NCBI GenBank assembly: GCA_947494035.1
Contig: CANLTN010000008.1
Span: 62,001 to 126,000, forward strand
Length of the DNA stretch: 64,000 nt
Source: Pseudovibrio sp947494035
GTDB taxonomy: Bacteria; Pseudomonadota; Alphaproteobacteria; Rhizobiales; Stappiaceae
Reading direction: 5' to 3'
Positions 17,157-25,900 of the stretch are shown piece after piece. Each line of letters starts with the position of its first letter. Position 1 is the first letter of the stretch. Both the position numbers and the translations under genes were made by a program. A model generated the notes under the pieces. That model saw nothing but the letters and a program-made list of their open reading frames with translations, was not told the DNA's origin and ran no database searches.

Positions 17157-17924
17157 GTGACACAACCAGTTCCAATAACATTTATCAAAAAAGCCAATAT
17201 GGTTTTTGGTTCTGTCGACTTAACTGCATCTTATCGACTTGAGGAAGACCAAATCCCAAGCTGTTATTACATGACTGATGAAGGTTCTTTTGCAAGATTC
17301 CGCCCGCTGCATAGAGATGGTTTTCTTATAGAGCAAAGTCATACACGTGTCGTTGGGATGTATGCTGGCACTTGGGATCATCTGAACACTTTTGATCATA
17401 ACCGGCAAAACAACAACAACATCAAACTTCATGTGCTTGGATCGACTAAACGTGAGATTCTTGACCAGGTGGACCAGTTACACAGCCAGAATAAGATCTC
17501 GACAAACCAAATTCAGCAAATGAACGCCAATCCTCCCGGAAATCCCGACAGACGGCTCTACTATGTAAATGATGGACCGCTACATGGAATATTCTTCCAG
17601 CAAGTTACAGGTGGCCAACAGTATAGAGCAATGCATGTTGTCGATGCTCGCCGCGAGACAGATCAAGCACACACTGGGCATGTGTTCATGAAAAACATAT
17701 ACCTGCGGAAGTATTACGAAGGCGCCCTACCTGACTTGCTTTCTAAGCTTGAACTATGTGGTACGTCGCCTCAAACTCTGCCAAATGTTGCGGACTTCAC
17801 GCAGCTGGAGACGGCTGCAAAACAACCGCTCATTTCTAATGATCAGTATTTCGCTGTCGGTGCATTCGGGAATCGTGCCAGTCAGAATGCATTTATCCAA
17901 GCAGTAATTCGTCGCTTTACCTAA
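17157..17924 (+). CDS. Hypothetical protein, orphan
   Basis: A 255-residue soluble protein I do not recognise. It has no signal peptide or membrane segment, three scattered cysteines or fewer, and is rich in Asn, Gln and His (for example the run NRQNNNN near residue 83). Base composition is visibly more AT-rich than ccrM and tyrS on either side. The start is GTG 17157, fixed by the AAGGAG site 8 bases upstream, which is itself inside a hairpin. The gene has its own terminator and is separated from ccrM by another, so it is a self-contained transcription unit inserted between conserved genes. Acquisition by transfer is an inference from composition and position. Confidence 0.75.
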   Translation: MTQPVPITFIKKANMVFGSVDLTASYRLEEDQIPSCYYMTDEGSFARFRPLHRDGFLIEQSHTRVVGMYAGTWDHLNTFDHNRQNNNNIKLHVLGSTKREILDQVDQLHSQNKISTNQIQQMNANPPGNPDRRLYYVNDGPLHGIFFQQVTGGQQYRAMHVVDARRETDQAHTGHVFMKNIYLRKYYEGALPDLLSKLELCGTSPQTLPNVADFTQLETAAKQPLISNDQYFAVGAFGNRASQNAFIQAVIRRFT

Positions 17925-17931
17925 GTACGAA

Positions 17932-17956
17932 AGTGGCCAGCTTGAGGCTGGCCACT
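17932..17956. terminator. Terminator between the orphan gene and tyrS
   Basis: A perfect 10-bp stem AGTGGCCAGC/GCTGGCCACT with a TTGAG loop lies between converging genes. The following sequence is CTCATTT on the forward strand, so the T-run is modest, but the stem is very stable. Confidence 0.8.
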
Positions 17957-17966
17957 CTCATTTCAA

Positions 17967-19238
17967 TTACACGAACTCCACCAGTGCCTTTCGTCTTTTC
18001 CCGACTGCAAGCGTTAGCCGCTCGCCCGGCTTTAGGTCGCCTTCGGAGATCATACGGGTTTCTTCCAGAACGATGGATGAGTTCAGGCGGACACCTCCGC
18101 CTCGGATGAGGCGGCGGGCTTCGCTGTTGCTGGCAGCAAAGCCGATCTTTACCAGAAGGTCCAAGAGACCAAGCGGTTTGGCAAGCAGGGCCAGTGGCAA
18201 CTCGTGGGTTGGCTGGGTCAGGTCGTCCTGCCCGCCAAACAGCGCTTCACCTTGCTGAAGAGCGGCTTCTGCGGCGGATAGTCCGTGGACGATGCCGGTG
18301 ACCTGTGTTGCCAGTATCTTCTTGGCCTCGTTGAGTTCCTGCCCTTTCAGGGAAGAGAGCCGATCAATCTCGCCCAAAGGCAGGTCGGTGAAGAGTTTGA
18401 GGAAGCGCGATACGTCTGCATCATCCACATTGCGCCAGAACTGCCAGAAGCCGAAGCTGGAGAGGCGGGATGGATTGAGCCATACCGCGCCTTCTGCTGT
18501 CTTGCCCATTTTACTGCCGGATGCCGTTGTCAGCAGAGGTAGGGTGAAGCCGAAGAGCTGGCTACCGGAGCGGCGACCAAGGTCCACACCATTGACGATA
18601 TTACCCCATTGATCAGACCCGCCGATCTGTAAGGTACAGCCGAAGCGTTGGTTGAGTTCAACAAAGTCAACGGCTTGCAGCATCATGTAGCAGAACTCTA
18701 GCACGGACAGGGGCTGCTGTGCTTCCAGCCGGGAACGGACGCTGTCGAAGGTCATCATACGGTTGACTGTGAAGTGCGTGCCGAAGTCCCGCAGGAATTC
18801 GAGGAAGCGGAATTCGTCCAACCATTCAGCGTTGTCGACGATCTGGCCCTGCCCTTCGGAAAGGTCAAAGAGGCGCTCCACGGTTGCGCGGATGCCTGCC
18901 AGATTGTGGGAGATCTGCGCGTCATCGAGCAGAGGGCGGCTTTCACTGCGGAAGCTTGGGTCGCCAACGCGCGTGGTGCCACCACCAATCAACAGGATCG
19001 GCTTGTGCTCGGTTTTCTGCAGCCAGCGCATGGCCATAAGCGGCAGGAGATGGCCAACATGCAGACTGTCTGCGGTGGCATCAAATCCGGCGTATGCGGT
19101 GATTGGGCCAGCTAGCAGTTTTTCGTCCAACGCTTCCAGATCGGTGCATTGATGCAGGAAGCCGCGGTCGATCAGCAGCTGAAGGGCTTCGGATTTAGGG
19201 CGAAAGCAACGGGTGGTATCGATGGCAGTGTGTTTCAT
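17967..19238 (-). CDS. tyrS: Tyrosyl-tRNA synthetase
   Basis: A 423-residue class Ic aminoacyl-tRNA synthetase. The HIGH-type motif is HVGH at 60-63 (FDATADSLHVGH), the tyrosine pocket includes SDQWGNI near 208-214, and the KMSKS loop is KMGKT at 243-247. The C-terminal 70 residues form an S4-like RNA-binding domain (LIRGGGVRLN). This is the standard bacterial TyrRS-1 type and length. The ATG follows AGGAGAG. The leader carries two GC-rich hairpins within about 70 bases of the start codon. It ends in the shared terminator at 17932-17956. Confidence 0.96.
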   Translation of the reverse strand: MKHTAIDTTRCFRPKSEALQLLIDRGFLHQCTDLEALDEKLLAGPITAYAGFDATADSLHVGHLLPLMAMRWLQKTEHKPILLIGGGTTRVGDPSFRSESRPLLDDAQISHNLAGIRATVERLFDLSEGQGQIVDNAEWLDEFRFLEFLRDFGTHFTVNRMMTFDSVRSRLEAQQPLSVLEFCYMMLQAVDFVELNQRFGCTLQIGGSDQWGNIVNGVDLGRRSGSQLFGFTLPLLTTASGSKMGKTAEGAVWLNPSRLSSFGFWQFWRNVDDADVSRFLKLFTDLPLGEIDRLSSLKGQELNEAKKILATQVTGIVHGLSAAEAALQQGEALFGGQDDLTQPTHELPLALLAKPLGLLDLLVKIGFAASNSEARRLIRGGGVRLNSSIVLEETRMISEGDLKPGERLTLAVGKRRKALVEFV

Positions 19239-19275
19239 AATTCTCTCCTGCGCCGCGCAGGGGAGCTAAAACACG

Positions 19276-19298
19276 AAAGCCGCCTACGCGGCGGCTTT
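19276..19298 (-). terminator. GC-rich hairpin in the tyrS leader (terminator or attenuator)
   Basis: A perfect 9-bp stem AAAGCCGCC/GGCGGCTTT with a 5-base loop lies 38 bases before the tyrS ATG. On the reverse strand it is followed by TTTCGTGTTTT, a poor but plausible terminator tail. A second, shorter CCTGC/GCAGG hairpin follows closer to the ribosome site. It may end the upstream HAD transcript or attenuate tyrS; a TTGACA (19432-19437) upstream of the hairpin favours the second. Confidence 0.5.
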
Positions 19299-19471
19299 TG
19301 GTTCTGACCTCAATTTTACATGAGTTTATAGGAACGCGGCCGCCGATATGTCGGTCGCATAATAATAAACTACACAAATGCTGGTCAGGTTCTTGCTCAT
19401 GCCCAAATGTATGGCTGCAACTGACCACCTCTGTCAAGGAGGTTTTGGCAGGTTATGCTAATTGGTTCCAA

Positions 19472-20170
19472 TCAAGCAGTGGTTTTGAGCAGATTTAGCT
19501 TTTGCATCAGGCCAGCTAACTCTTTCATATCATTGAAGATTGCCAGAGGTTCCTGTTGTTCCAGCCGGTTGTGCAAATCTTGGTTGCCGTGGGTGGCTCC
19601 GGTGAAGCCCAGCGCATCCATCCCTGCTGCGCGGGCAGCTTGGAGTCCGAGGTGACTATCTTCGATGACGATGCATTTTTCTGGTGCCACGCCCATCTCT
19701 TGCGCGGCTTTAAGGAAGATATCGGGGGCTGGTTTGCCTTTTGCGACCAGATCTGCGGAGAAGTATTTGTTCTCAAAACGATCATGCAGATTGGTGAGCT
19801 TGAGCGTGTAGTCCAGGCGTTCCATTGAACTGCCCGACCCAATGCACATTTTCAGGCTTGGAAATAGAGTGTCCAACTCATGCAATGCGTCGTGGATGCC
19901 AGCGATTGGTAGCAGGTCTTTTTCGAAGGCTTCTTTGAGTATAGCCGCCTGATTTACAATGGCCTCGTGTTGGCGAATATCCCGGCCAGTCTCAGTTTCC
20001 ACTTGCGCATAAATTTCGGCAAGAGATACACCGCAGAAGCGGGAAATCATATCTTCGGTCGAGATCGGGTAGCCCGCTTTCGTGAAACCTTGGGCTTCCA
20101 CCTTACAGCCAATCCACTCGCTGTCGATCAGGCAGCCATCACAATCCCAAATAAGCAATTCGTAGTTCAT
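19472..20170 (-). CDS. HAD-superfamily hydrolase (phosphatase/phosphoglucomutase-like)
   Basis: A 232-residue HAD subfamily IA protein. Motif I is WDCDGCLIDSE with nucleophile and acid Asp residues at 9 and 11, motif II is the GSGSS segment, motif III is the lysine in KGKPAPDIF, and motif IV is IEDSHLG. A helical cap lies between motifs I and II. Candidates include phosphoglycolate-type phosphatase and beta-phosphoglucomutase; the substrate cannot be fixed. The frame opens two codons earlier at TTG, but ATG 20170 is a more likely start. HAD genes of this kind are frequent neighbours of ccrM in Rhizobiales. Confidence 0.85.
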   Translation of the reverse strand: MNYELLIWDCDGCLIDSEWIGCKVEAQGFTKAGYPISTEDMISRFCGVSLAEIYAQVETETGRDIRQHEAIVNQAAILKEAFEKDLLPIAGIHDALHELDTLFPSLKMCIGSGSSMERLDYTLKLTNLHDRFENKYFSADLVAKGKPAPDIFLKAAQEMGVAPEKCIVIEDSHLGLQAARAAGMDALGFTGATHGNQDLHNRLEQQEPLAIFNDMKELAGLMQKLNLLKTTA

Positions 20171-20382
20171 AAACAAATCCAGTTGGTTAGGTCGGTCACA
20201 GGGTTCCCCGCAAGCATGGCATTTTCATGATAAATTCGGCTTACGCCACAACTTATTCTTGTAAATTCGAGACAATCTCGCAGCCTTCTCTGAGATTTAC
20301 TCCCAAAAACCTAGTAGTGAGCCTTTGCCAAAGCTCCGTTAGGCTAAGAGGTAAATGAGCTGATTTGTGTAGCGGGGGGCGT

Positions 20383-21315
20383 ATGTCAGTTGATTCTCAA
20401 GTACGATGGTCTGGTACTACGGGGCGACGCAAACTCAAGCCCACTTTGATTGTCCGTATCCGCGGCGGCATTGGCAATCAGCTCTTCCAATATGCGCTTG
20501 GGCGAAAACTCGCTCTTGAAACGGGGATGAAACTCCGGTTTGACCATAGTGAGTATGATCGCTATTTCAATCGCACTTACTGCCTTAACCTTTTAAAAAC
20601 ACAGGGTTTATCGGCCACAGAGTCGGAGAAATCCGCAGTACTTTGGCCCGCACACGCCTTTGGGCGAACAGTCAAACTATGCCGCAAGTTCTATCCATTT
20701 TATCAGCGGCGTTACATTCGAGAGGATGAGCTTCGTCATGATGGCGAGGCACCTGTGCTGACGCAAACGAGTGCCTATCTGGATGGGTACTGGCAGAAAT
20801 GGCAGATCCCGTTTTCGATTCTGGAACCCTTGCGTGAAGAGATCACTTTGAGGCAGCCGATGGTTCTGGAGCGGCTGAAGCTGCAGCAGCGGATCAACTC
20901 TGGCCCTTCGGCTGCACTGCATGTGCGGTATGGGGACTACAGTCAGGCGCATAATCTGCGAAATTTTGGGTTGTGTACAGCTGGCTACTACAAAGGAGCG
21001 ATGGATTTTCTTAGCGAGCGTATTCCGGGGCTGACCTTCTATGTCTTCTCCGACAGTCCCGAGCGCGCACGGGAGGTGGTTCCCCAGCAAGACAATGTGG
21101 TTTTTGCTGATCCGATGCAGGACGGGAAAGACCATGAAGACCTGCTGGTTATGTCCTCCTGCGATCATATTGTGACAGCGAACAGCACCTTCAGCTGGTG
21201 GGCGGCTTTCCTCAATGGAAACAAAGAGAAGCACGTAATCGCACCGCTTAAATGGTTCAAAAATCCCAATTTGGATGACAGCATGATAGTGCCGCCCAGC
21301 TGGCAGCGGTTATGA
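20383..21315 (+). CDS. GT11-family glycosyltransferase (alpha-1,2-fucosyltransferase-like)
   Basis: A 310-residue protein with the three marks of CAZy family 11: GGIGNQLFQYA at residues 28-38, the H-x-R-x-G-D donor-binding motif HVRYGD at 180-185, and NSTFSWWAA at 267-275. Family members transfer fucose or related 6-deoxyhexose from a GDP-sugar to surface glycans. No membrane segment is evident, so it acts in the cytoplasm before export. ATG 20383 follows a G-rich site; an in-frame TTG six codons upstream is less likely. No GDP-fucose synthesis genes are in the window. It is convergent with a GT61 gene, and the pair looks like a small surface-glycan insertion. Confidence 0.85.
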   Translation: MSVDSQVRWSGTTGRRKLKPTLIVRIRGGIGNQLFQYALGRKLALETGMKLRFDHSEYDRYFNRTYCLNLLKTQGLSATESEKSAVLWPAHAFGRTVKLCRKFYPFYQRRYIREDELRHDGEAPVLTQTSAYLDGYWQKWQIPFSILEPLREEITLRQPMVLERLKLQQRINSGPSAALHVRYGDYSQAHNLRNFGLCTAGYYKGAMDFLSERIPGLTFYVFSDSPERAREVVPQQDNVVFADPMQDGKDHEDLLVMSSCDHIVTANSTFSWWAAFLNGNKEKHVIAPLKWFKNPNLDDSMIVPPSWQRL

Positions 21316-21337
21316 CACTTTCTTTTACGGTGTGAGA

Positions 21338-22522
21338 CTAGGTAGGCCCGTGGGCGTCTACTTCATGTAGAATGTTGCCGATTGCATTTTGAGACAAAGA
21401 GAAATGCTGATGTGCACCACTCTCCTCCCCGATCACAGGGGCATAATTTAATCCGCGTAGATGCGAGATCCATGCATAGGCACTCTGGATGTAATCCGCC
21501 GGGAAGATCTCGATCACTTTACCGCCCGCTTGGGCAAACAGCAGGTTTGTCAGGCCAGCCCCGTGGGTTCCCACGATAATCTTGGCCTTATTGAACAGCT
21601 GCACCTGATCTTTGTGGCTCAGGTTTCCGGGTATGATGGATTGAAAGCCGCGCGCCTCAAGCTGGTCCTTGAGGAATTTCTCGTTCCGAATTTTGCGTGT
21701 TTTTGCGTCATCACGGGCAATGTACAGCTTCAGTGTCGGTTCGCTTTGTGTTTGCAGTTCATAGGCCGACAGATAATGTGTGGCGATCATGGCTGCTGCA
21801 TGCTCACTTGGAGGAACACGGTATTCGGAGTTCATCTGAGCCAGACAGTGGTACAGTGTCTGGCAATGGATCCGCTCATTTGCTTTGCACTCTTCCAGCC
21901 GGAGCAGTGGTGTCTCCTCAATCAGGTGCCTGTAAAACTCTCTTTGAAACCCTGGGAGGTTCTCACGCACCAGAAGTGTGAGCGGGAATGTACGGGGTTC
22001 CAGATGCTTCAACAGGTACAGAAGTGGATAGGCCGCATCAGCCAGAAAGTGGTAGTAGTGGCGGTGACCAACCACCATGCCAAGCATGTTGATGGCTGCC
22101 GTCTCAATGGTACGGTCCTTTAGCTGGGCAAAGCGCATGTTGTTTGGTGCAGAAGCTTCCAACTGGCGGTTCTGGCCCTTAATGATAGTTGAGCCCGTAC
22201 TGCCAAGAACCATGGTGTCAACGAGTTTGTGAAGCCACAGTCGCGTGTGGCCAGCTGGCGGAAGTGGGCGGGCAGATCGGCTCTGCTCAAGCGCGCCATG
22301 CTCCCTGAAGAACGCCACTATGTCTTTTGGCAGGTCCTGCTTGCTGCGCTCGTCTGCGGTTAGCAGAAGCTCATTGGGCGGCTGATCAAGGATCGCGTTA
22401 TCCGGGAAATAGTTGTACTTGTAGCCAATGGACGGGAAGGTTTTGGCAAGGGCTTTTTGCATCGAAAACCGAAGCTGCCGGCTTGTTGGCAGCCAACTAC
22501 GCCATCGCGGTGTTTTGCGCAT
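21338..22522 (-). CDS. GT61-family glycosyltransferase (DUF563)
   Basis: A 394-residue protein with the conserved blocks of glycosyltransferase family 61: HYYHFLAD at 155-162, YIARDDAKTRKI at 267-278, and GTHGAGLTNLLF at 318-329 with VIEIFP at 336-341. Bacterial members work in capsule or lipopolysaccharide assembly. The N-terminus is basic and has no clear signal peptide. A GGTGAGATAAGG stretch precedes the ATG. It converges on the GT11 gene with only 22 bases between the stop codons. The acceptor and sugar are unknown. Confidence 0.83.
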   Translation of the reverse strand: MRKTPRWRSWLPTSRQLRFSMQKALAKTFPSIGYKYNYFPDNAILDQPPNELLLTADERSKQDLPKDIVAFFREHGALEQSRSARPLPPAGHTRLWLHKLVDTMVLGSTGSTIIKGQNRQLEASAPNNMRFAQLKDRTIETAAINMLGMVVGHRHYYHFLADAAYPLLYLLKHLEPRTFPLTLLVRENLPGFQREFYRHLIEETPLLRLEECKANERIHCQTLYHCLAQMNSEYRVPPSEHAAAMIATHYLSAYELQTQSEPTLKLYIARDDAKTRKIRNEKFLKDQLEARGFQSIIPGNLSHKDQVQLFNKAKIIVGTHGAGLTNLLFAQAGGKVIEIFPADYIQSAYAWISHLRGLNYAPVIGEESGAHQHFSLSQNAIGNILHEVDAHGPT

Positions 22523-22732
22523 CCTTATCTCACCTGTTCATCTAGAGTCTGCTGAGTTCATTGCTGTTCCGCAGTAAGCTCTGCCGCTTTTTCAGGCGTA
22601 TTCTTCTTCGAAAACCGGAGGCACTTTACAGGAATACGCACCAGATGCACAGATGACCGTATACTCCACGGGGCGCTGCCAATATCCTCGTATTCTGGTA
22701 GATCAATTTCCGTAGAGAGTGATCTGGGGGAA

Positions 22733-22772
22733 TAAAGAAAAAGCCCGGCTACTTTTTCAAGAGCCGAGCTTA
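22733..22772 (-). terminator. Terminator of the gcv operon
   Basis: On the reverse strand an AAGCTCGGCT/AGCCGGGCTT stem with one mismatch (22741-22750 with 22762-22771) is followed by TTTTTCTTT. It lies 24 bases after the gcvPB stop codon. Confidence 0.8.
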
Positions 22773-22795
22773 AAGGTTTTACAAAACCAGCGCTA

Positions 22796-24385
22796 TCAGG
22801 CCGGTTCCGGTACCACTTTGGTTGGTTCCGGAGCTACCCATTTGAGGATTGGTTTGCGTGCTGCTGCTGTTTCATCAAGACGGCGGCGTGGCGCAAGGAA
22901 TGGTGCGCCTTCGAAGCGGTCTTTTTTGCCAGCTTTTGCACTCATCACCAGATCGCGCATGGTTGCCACGAACAGGTCCAGTGAGGCCCGGCTTTCGCTT
23001 TCGGTGGGCTCGATCAGCATTGCACCACTTACGACCAGTGGGAAGTACATGGTCATTGGGTGATAGCCTTCGTCGATCATGGCTTTTGCGAAGTCCAGCG
23101 TGGAGATGCCAGTGTCCTTCAGGAAGCTGTCATCGAACAGAACTTCGTGCATACATGGGTTTTCGCCAAATGGCAGGGTCATGAGATCCTGCAGGCCAAC
23201 GCGCACGTAGTTTGCATTCAGCACAGCATCCTCAGAGGCCTGTTTCAGACCGTCAGAGCCGTGGGAGAGCATGTAGGAGAGAGCTCGTACATACATGCCC
23301 ATCTGGCCGAAGAAGGCGGTCATGCGGCCAAATGGCTGCTCGCCATCTTTCAGCTGATCTGTGGTCTCAACAACTTCCAGTTCTTCACCGTTCTTGCGAA
23401 TGAATGGAAGCGGTGCGTATGGTGCCAGACGATCAGAAAGCACAACCGGACCAGAACCTGGACCACCACCGCCGTGCGGTGTGGAGAAGGTTTTGTGCAG
23501 GTTGATGTGCATGGCATCGATGCCCAGATCACCCGGCTTTGCCTTGCCAACAATTGCGTTGAAGTTGGCACCGTCACAGTAGAAGTAACCACCAGCTTCA
23601 TGAATTGCATTTGCAATCTCAATCACTTCCGGCTCAAACAGACCACAGGTGTTCGGGTTGGTGAGCATGAGAGCTGCTACCTGACCTTCGTGGGCCTGGA
23701 TCTTCTCAATCACTGCATCCACGCTGACTGTTCCGTCTTCGCGGGCCGGGATGGAGACTACCTTGTAGCCAACCAGAGCTGCCGTTGCCGGGTTCGTGCC
23801 GTGGGCGCTTTCTGGAACCAGAACGATGGAGCGTTCTTCGCCTTTTGCAGCGATGGCGTGCTTGATGGCCATCATACCGCACTGCTCACCGTGGGCGCCT
23901 GCTTTCGGGCTCATAGCCACAGCGTTGGTGCCGGTGAGTTCCATCAGCCAGTCAGCCAATTCCGAGATCAGCTCGAAAGCACCCGGAACGGTGGAGATTG
24001 GCTGCAACGGGTGAATATCGGCAAAGCCCGGCAGGCGTGCCATTTTCTCATTGAGGCGCGGGTTGTGCTTCATGGTGCAGGACCCGAGCGGGTACAGGCC
24101 TGCATCAATGGCGTAGTTGTTCCGTGACAGACGCACGTAGTGGCGCATGGTTTCCGGCTCGGAGAGGGCTGGAAGGTCCACCACTTCGCTGCGCATGTGG
24201 TTGCCGAGGCGCGGGGTGAAGTTTTCCGGCTCGTCCAGATCCACACCACAATTGTCCATGTGGCCGATCTCAAAGATAAGCGGCTCTTCCATGTCCAGTG
24301 CGCGGTTGCCGGTAAAGGTCTGGTGCGGCATTGGCGCGCCAGCGTCGCCTGAGCCAGTTGGACGTCCCTGAGGGTTCATAGTCAT
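22796..24385 (-). CDS. gcvPB: Glycine dehydrogenase (decarboxylating) subunit 2
   Basis: A 529-residue C-terminal half of the P-protein. Pyridoxal phosphate is bound by Lys298 in HINLHKTFSTPHGGGGPG. With GcvPA it decarboxylates glycine and passes the aminomethyl group to the lipoyl arm of GcvH. The start ATG overlaps the gcvPA stop by 4 bases (ATGA), implying coupled translation and equal amounts. The N-terminal extension (about 30 residues, Gly/Pro-rich) resembles that of other split-type enzymes. Last gene of the riboswitch-controlled operon. Confidence 0.96.
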   Translation of the reverse strand: MTMNPQGRPTGSGDAGAPMPHQTFTGNRALDMEEPLIFEIGHMDNCGVDLDEPENFTPRLGNHMRSEVVDLPALSEPETMRHYVRLSRNNYAIDAGLYPLGSCTMKHNPRLNEKMARLPGFADIHPLQPISTVPGAFELISELADWLMELTGTNAVAMSPKAGAHGEQCGMMAIKHAIAAKGEERSIVLVPESAHGTNPATAALVGYKVVSIPAREDGTVSVDAVIEKIQAHEGQVAALMLTNPNTCGLFEPEVIEIANAIHEAGGYFYCDGANFNAIVGKAKPGDLGIDAMHINLHKTFSTPHGGGGPGSGPVVLSDRLAPYAPLPFIRKNGEELEVVETTDQLKDGEQPFGRMTAFFGQMGMYVRALSYMLSHGSDGLKQASEDAVLNANYVRVGLQDLMTLPFGENPCMHEVLFDDSFLKDTGISTLDFAKAMIDEGYHPMTMYFPLVVSGAMLIEPTESESRASLDLFVATMRDLVMSAKAGKKDRFEGAPFLAPRRRLDETAAARKPILKWVAPEPTKVVPEPA

Positions 24386-25731
24386 GCCAGCACCTCCTTC
24401 AGCGCTTGCGCGTAGGCTGCGCGGTCCTCATCGGTGTTGACTTCTGTGCTTGCGACGATGATCAGGTTATCGATATCACCACCGGATTTGTCCAGACGGC
24501 AGACAGGAACACCGCCCAGAACGCCTTTTTCAGCAAGGGCTTCGATCACGTCGTGCGCGTTCTTTGGCGTACTGATTGTAAACTCGTTGAAGAATGCTGA
24601 GTTCAGAACTTCAACGCCATCAATCGCCGCAAGAGCATCTGCCAGAGCAACCGCATTCATGTGGTTGACGCGGGCGAGGCGCGCGAGGCCATTGCCGCCA
24701 AGCATGGTCATGTGGATGGTGAATGCCAGAGAACACAGACCGGAGTTGGTACAGATGTTGGAGGTCGCTTTGTCGCGGCGAATATGCTGCTCGCGGGTGG
24801 AGAGCGTGAGTACGAAACCGCGCTTGCCTTCTGCATCCACTGTTTCACCGCAAAGGCGACCCGGCATGTTGCGGATGTACTTTTGACGGGTTGCGAACAG
24901 GCCGACGTATGGGCCACCGAAGGTGAGCGGGTTGCCGATGGACTGGCCTTCGCCAACCACGATGTCAGCACCCTGAGCACCCGGGCTTTCCAGAAGACCA
25001 AGGGAGACAACTTCGGTGAACACAGCAATTAGCAGCGCTTTGTGGGCGTGTGCTTTTTCTGCAATCGGCTTCAGATCAATCAGCTGGCCGTAGAAGGATG
25101 GAGACTGGACCACCACACAGGAGGTTTCATCATCAATCTGCGCCAGAATGTCTTCTGTACCGGTTGGATCAGCAGGCAGTGCAACGACAGATGCATCCGG
25201 AAGCTTGGCCGAAACCCCCTCAACCACTTCACGGTATTGCGGATGCAGGCCACCGGAGAGAACCGCTTTTTTCTTGCGGGTTACACGGTGCGCCATCAAC
25301 ACGGCTTCTGCCGTGCCGGTGGAGCCATCGTACATAGAAGCGTTGGCAACTTCCATTCCGGTCAGATTTGCCACCTGTGTCTGGAACTCGAAGAGTGCCT
25401 GAAGGGTGCCTTGCGTGATTTCTGGCTGATACGGGGTGTAGCTGGTCAGAAATTCAGAACGCTGGATCAGGTGATCAACGGTCGCAGGGACATGGTGTTT
25501 ATAGGCCCCTGCCCCGACGAAGAACGGGAGTGATCCGGCACTGACGTTTTTGTTTGCCATTGCACCGAGCTGACGCTCGACCTGCAATTCAGTCTTGCGA
25601 CGGGGCAAGGTTGTCAGTTCTTCAAGGCGAACGGCCTCTGGAATATCGGCAAATAGCTCATCGATTGAGTCTACACCGATACGCGCCAGCATGTCGGCGC
25701 GGTCGTTGTCTGAAAGCGGAAGATACCGCAT
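24382..25731 (-). CDS. gcvPA: Glycine dehydrogenase (decarboxylating) subunit 1
   Basis: A 449-residue N-terminal half of the P-protein, opening with MRYLPLSDNDRADML and containing the family segments SFYGQLIDL and GEGQSIGNPLTFGGPYVG. It resembles an aminotransferase fold but lacks the PLP lysine, which is in GcvPB. Presence of separate PA and PB genes rather than a fused GcvP of about 950 residues is typical of some alphaproteobacterial groups and of firmicutes, while many Rhizobiales have the fused form. It is 169 bases from gcvH, a gap that contains a strong hairpin. Confidence 0.95.
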   Translation of the reverse strand: MRYLPLSDNDRADMLARIGVDSIDELFADIPEAVRLEELTTLPRRKTELQVERQLGAMANKNVSAGSLPFFVGAGAYKHHVPATVDHLIQRSEFLTSYTPYQPEITQGTLQALFEFQTQVANLTGMEVANASMYDGSTGTAEAVLMAHRVTRKKKAVLSGGLHPQYREVVEGVSAKLPDASVVALPADPTGTEDILAQIDDETSCVVVQSPSFYGQLIDLKPIAEKAHAHKALLIAVFTEVVSLGLLESPGAQGADIVVGEGQSIGNPLTFGGPYVGLFATRQKYIRNMPGRLCGETVDAEGKRGFVLTLSTREQHIRRDKATSNICTNSGLCSLAFTIHMTMLGGNGLARLARVNHMNAVALADALAAIDGVEVLNSAFFNEFTISTPKNAHDVIEALAEKGVLGGVPVCRLDKSGGDIDNLIIVASTEVNTDEDRAAYAQALKEVLA

Positions 25732-25861
25732 GTTCCCTCTCCATCAGATTGTCTGATGCACATTGAAGCAAAAGCAATTTGGCTTTTGCCAGACCTGCTA
25801 TTCCTTTTACGGAGATGGCAGGCGACGAACGGCTGTAAGCTTTTTGTTTCTTGCGGCTTAT

Positions 25862-25890
25862 GCTCCCAAACCATTAGCGGTATTGGGAGC
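25862..25890 (-). promoter_or_regulatory. Intercistronic hairpin between gcvH and gcvPA
   Basis: GCTCCCAA (25862-25869) pairs with TTGGGAGC (25883-25890), and three further pairs (ACC/GGT) extend the stem past one bulged base to a 6-base loop. No T-run follows on the reverse strand, so it is not a standard terminator. It may stabilise or process the gcvT-gcvH part of the message and lower gcvP expression. Confidence 0.5.
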
Positions 25891-25900
25891 CCGCGCGGTC

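Noticed and set aside
23060..24127. Forward 355-codon open frame inside gcvPB
   Set aside because: It is antisense to a gene with intact PLP lysine and family motifs, and its Cys/His/Gln-rich translation resembles no protein.
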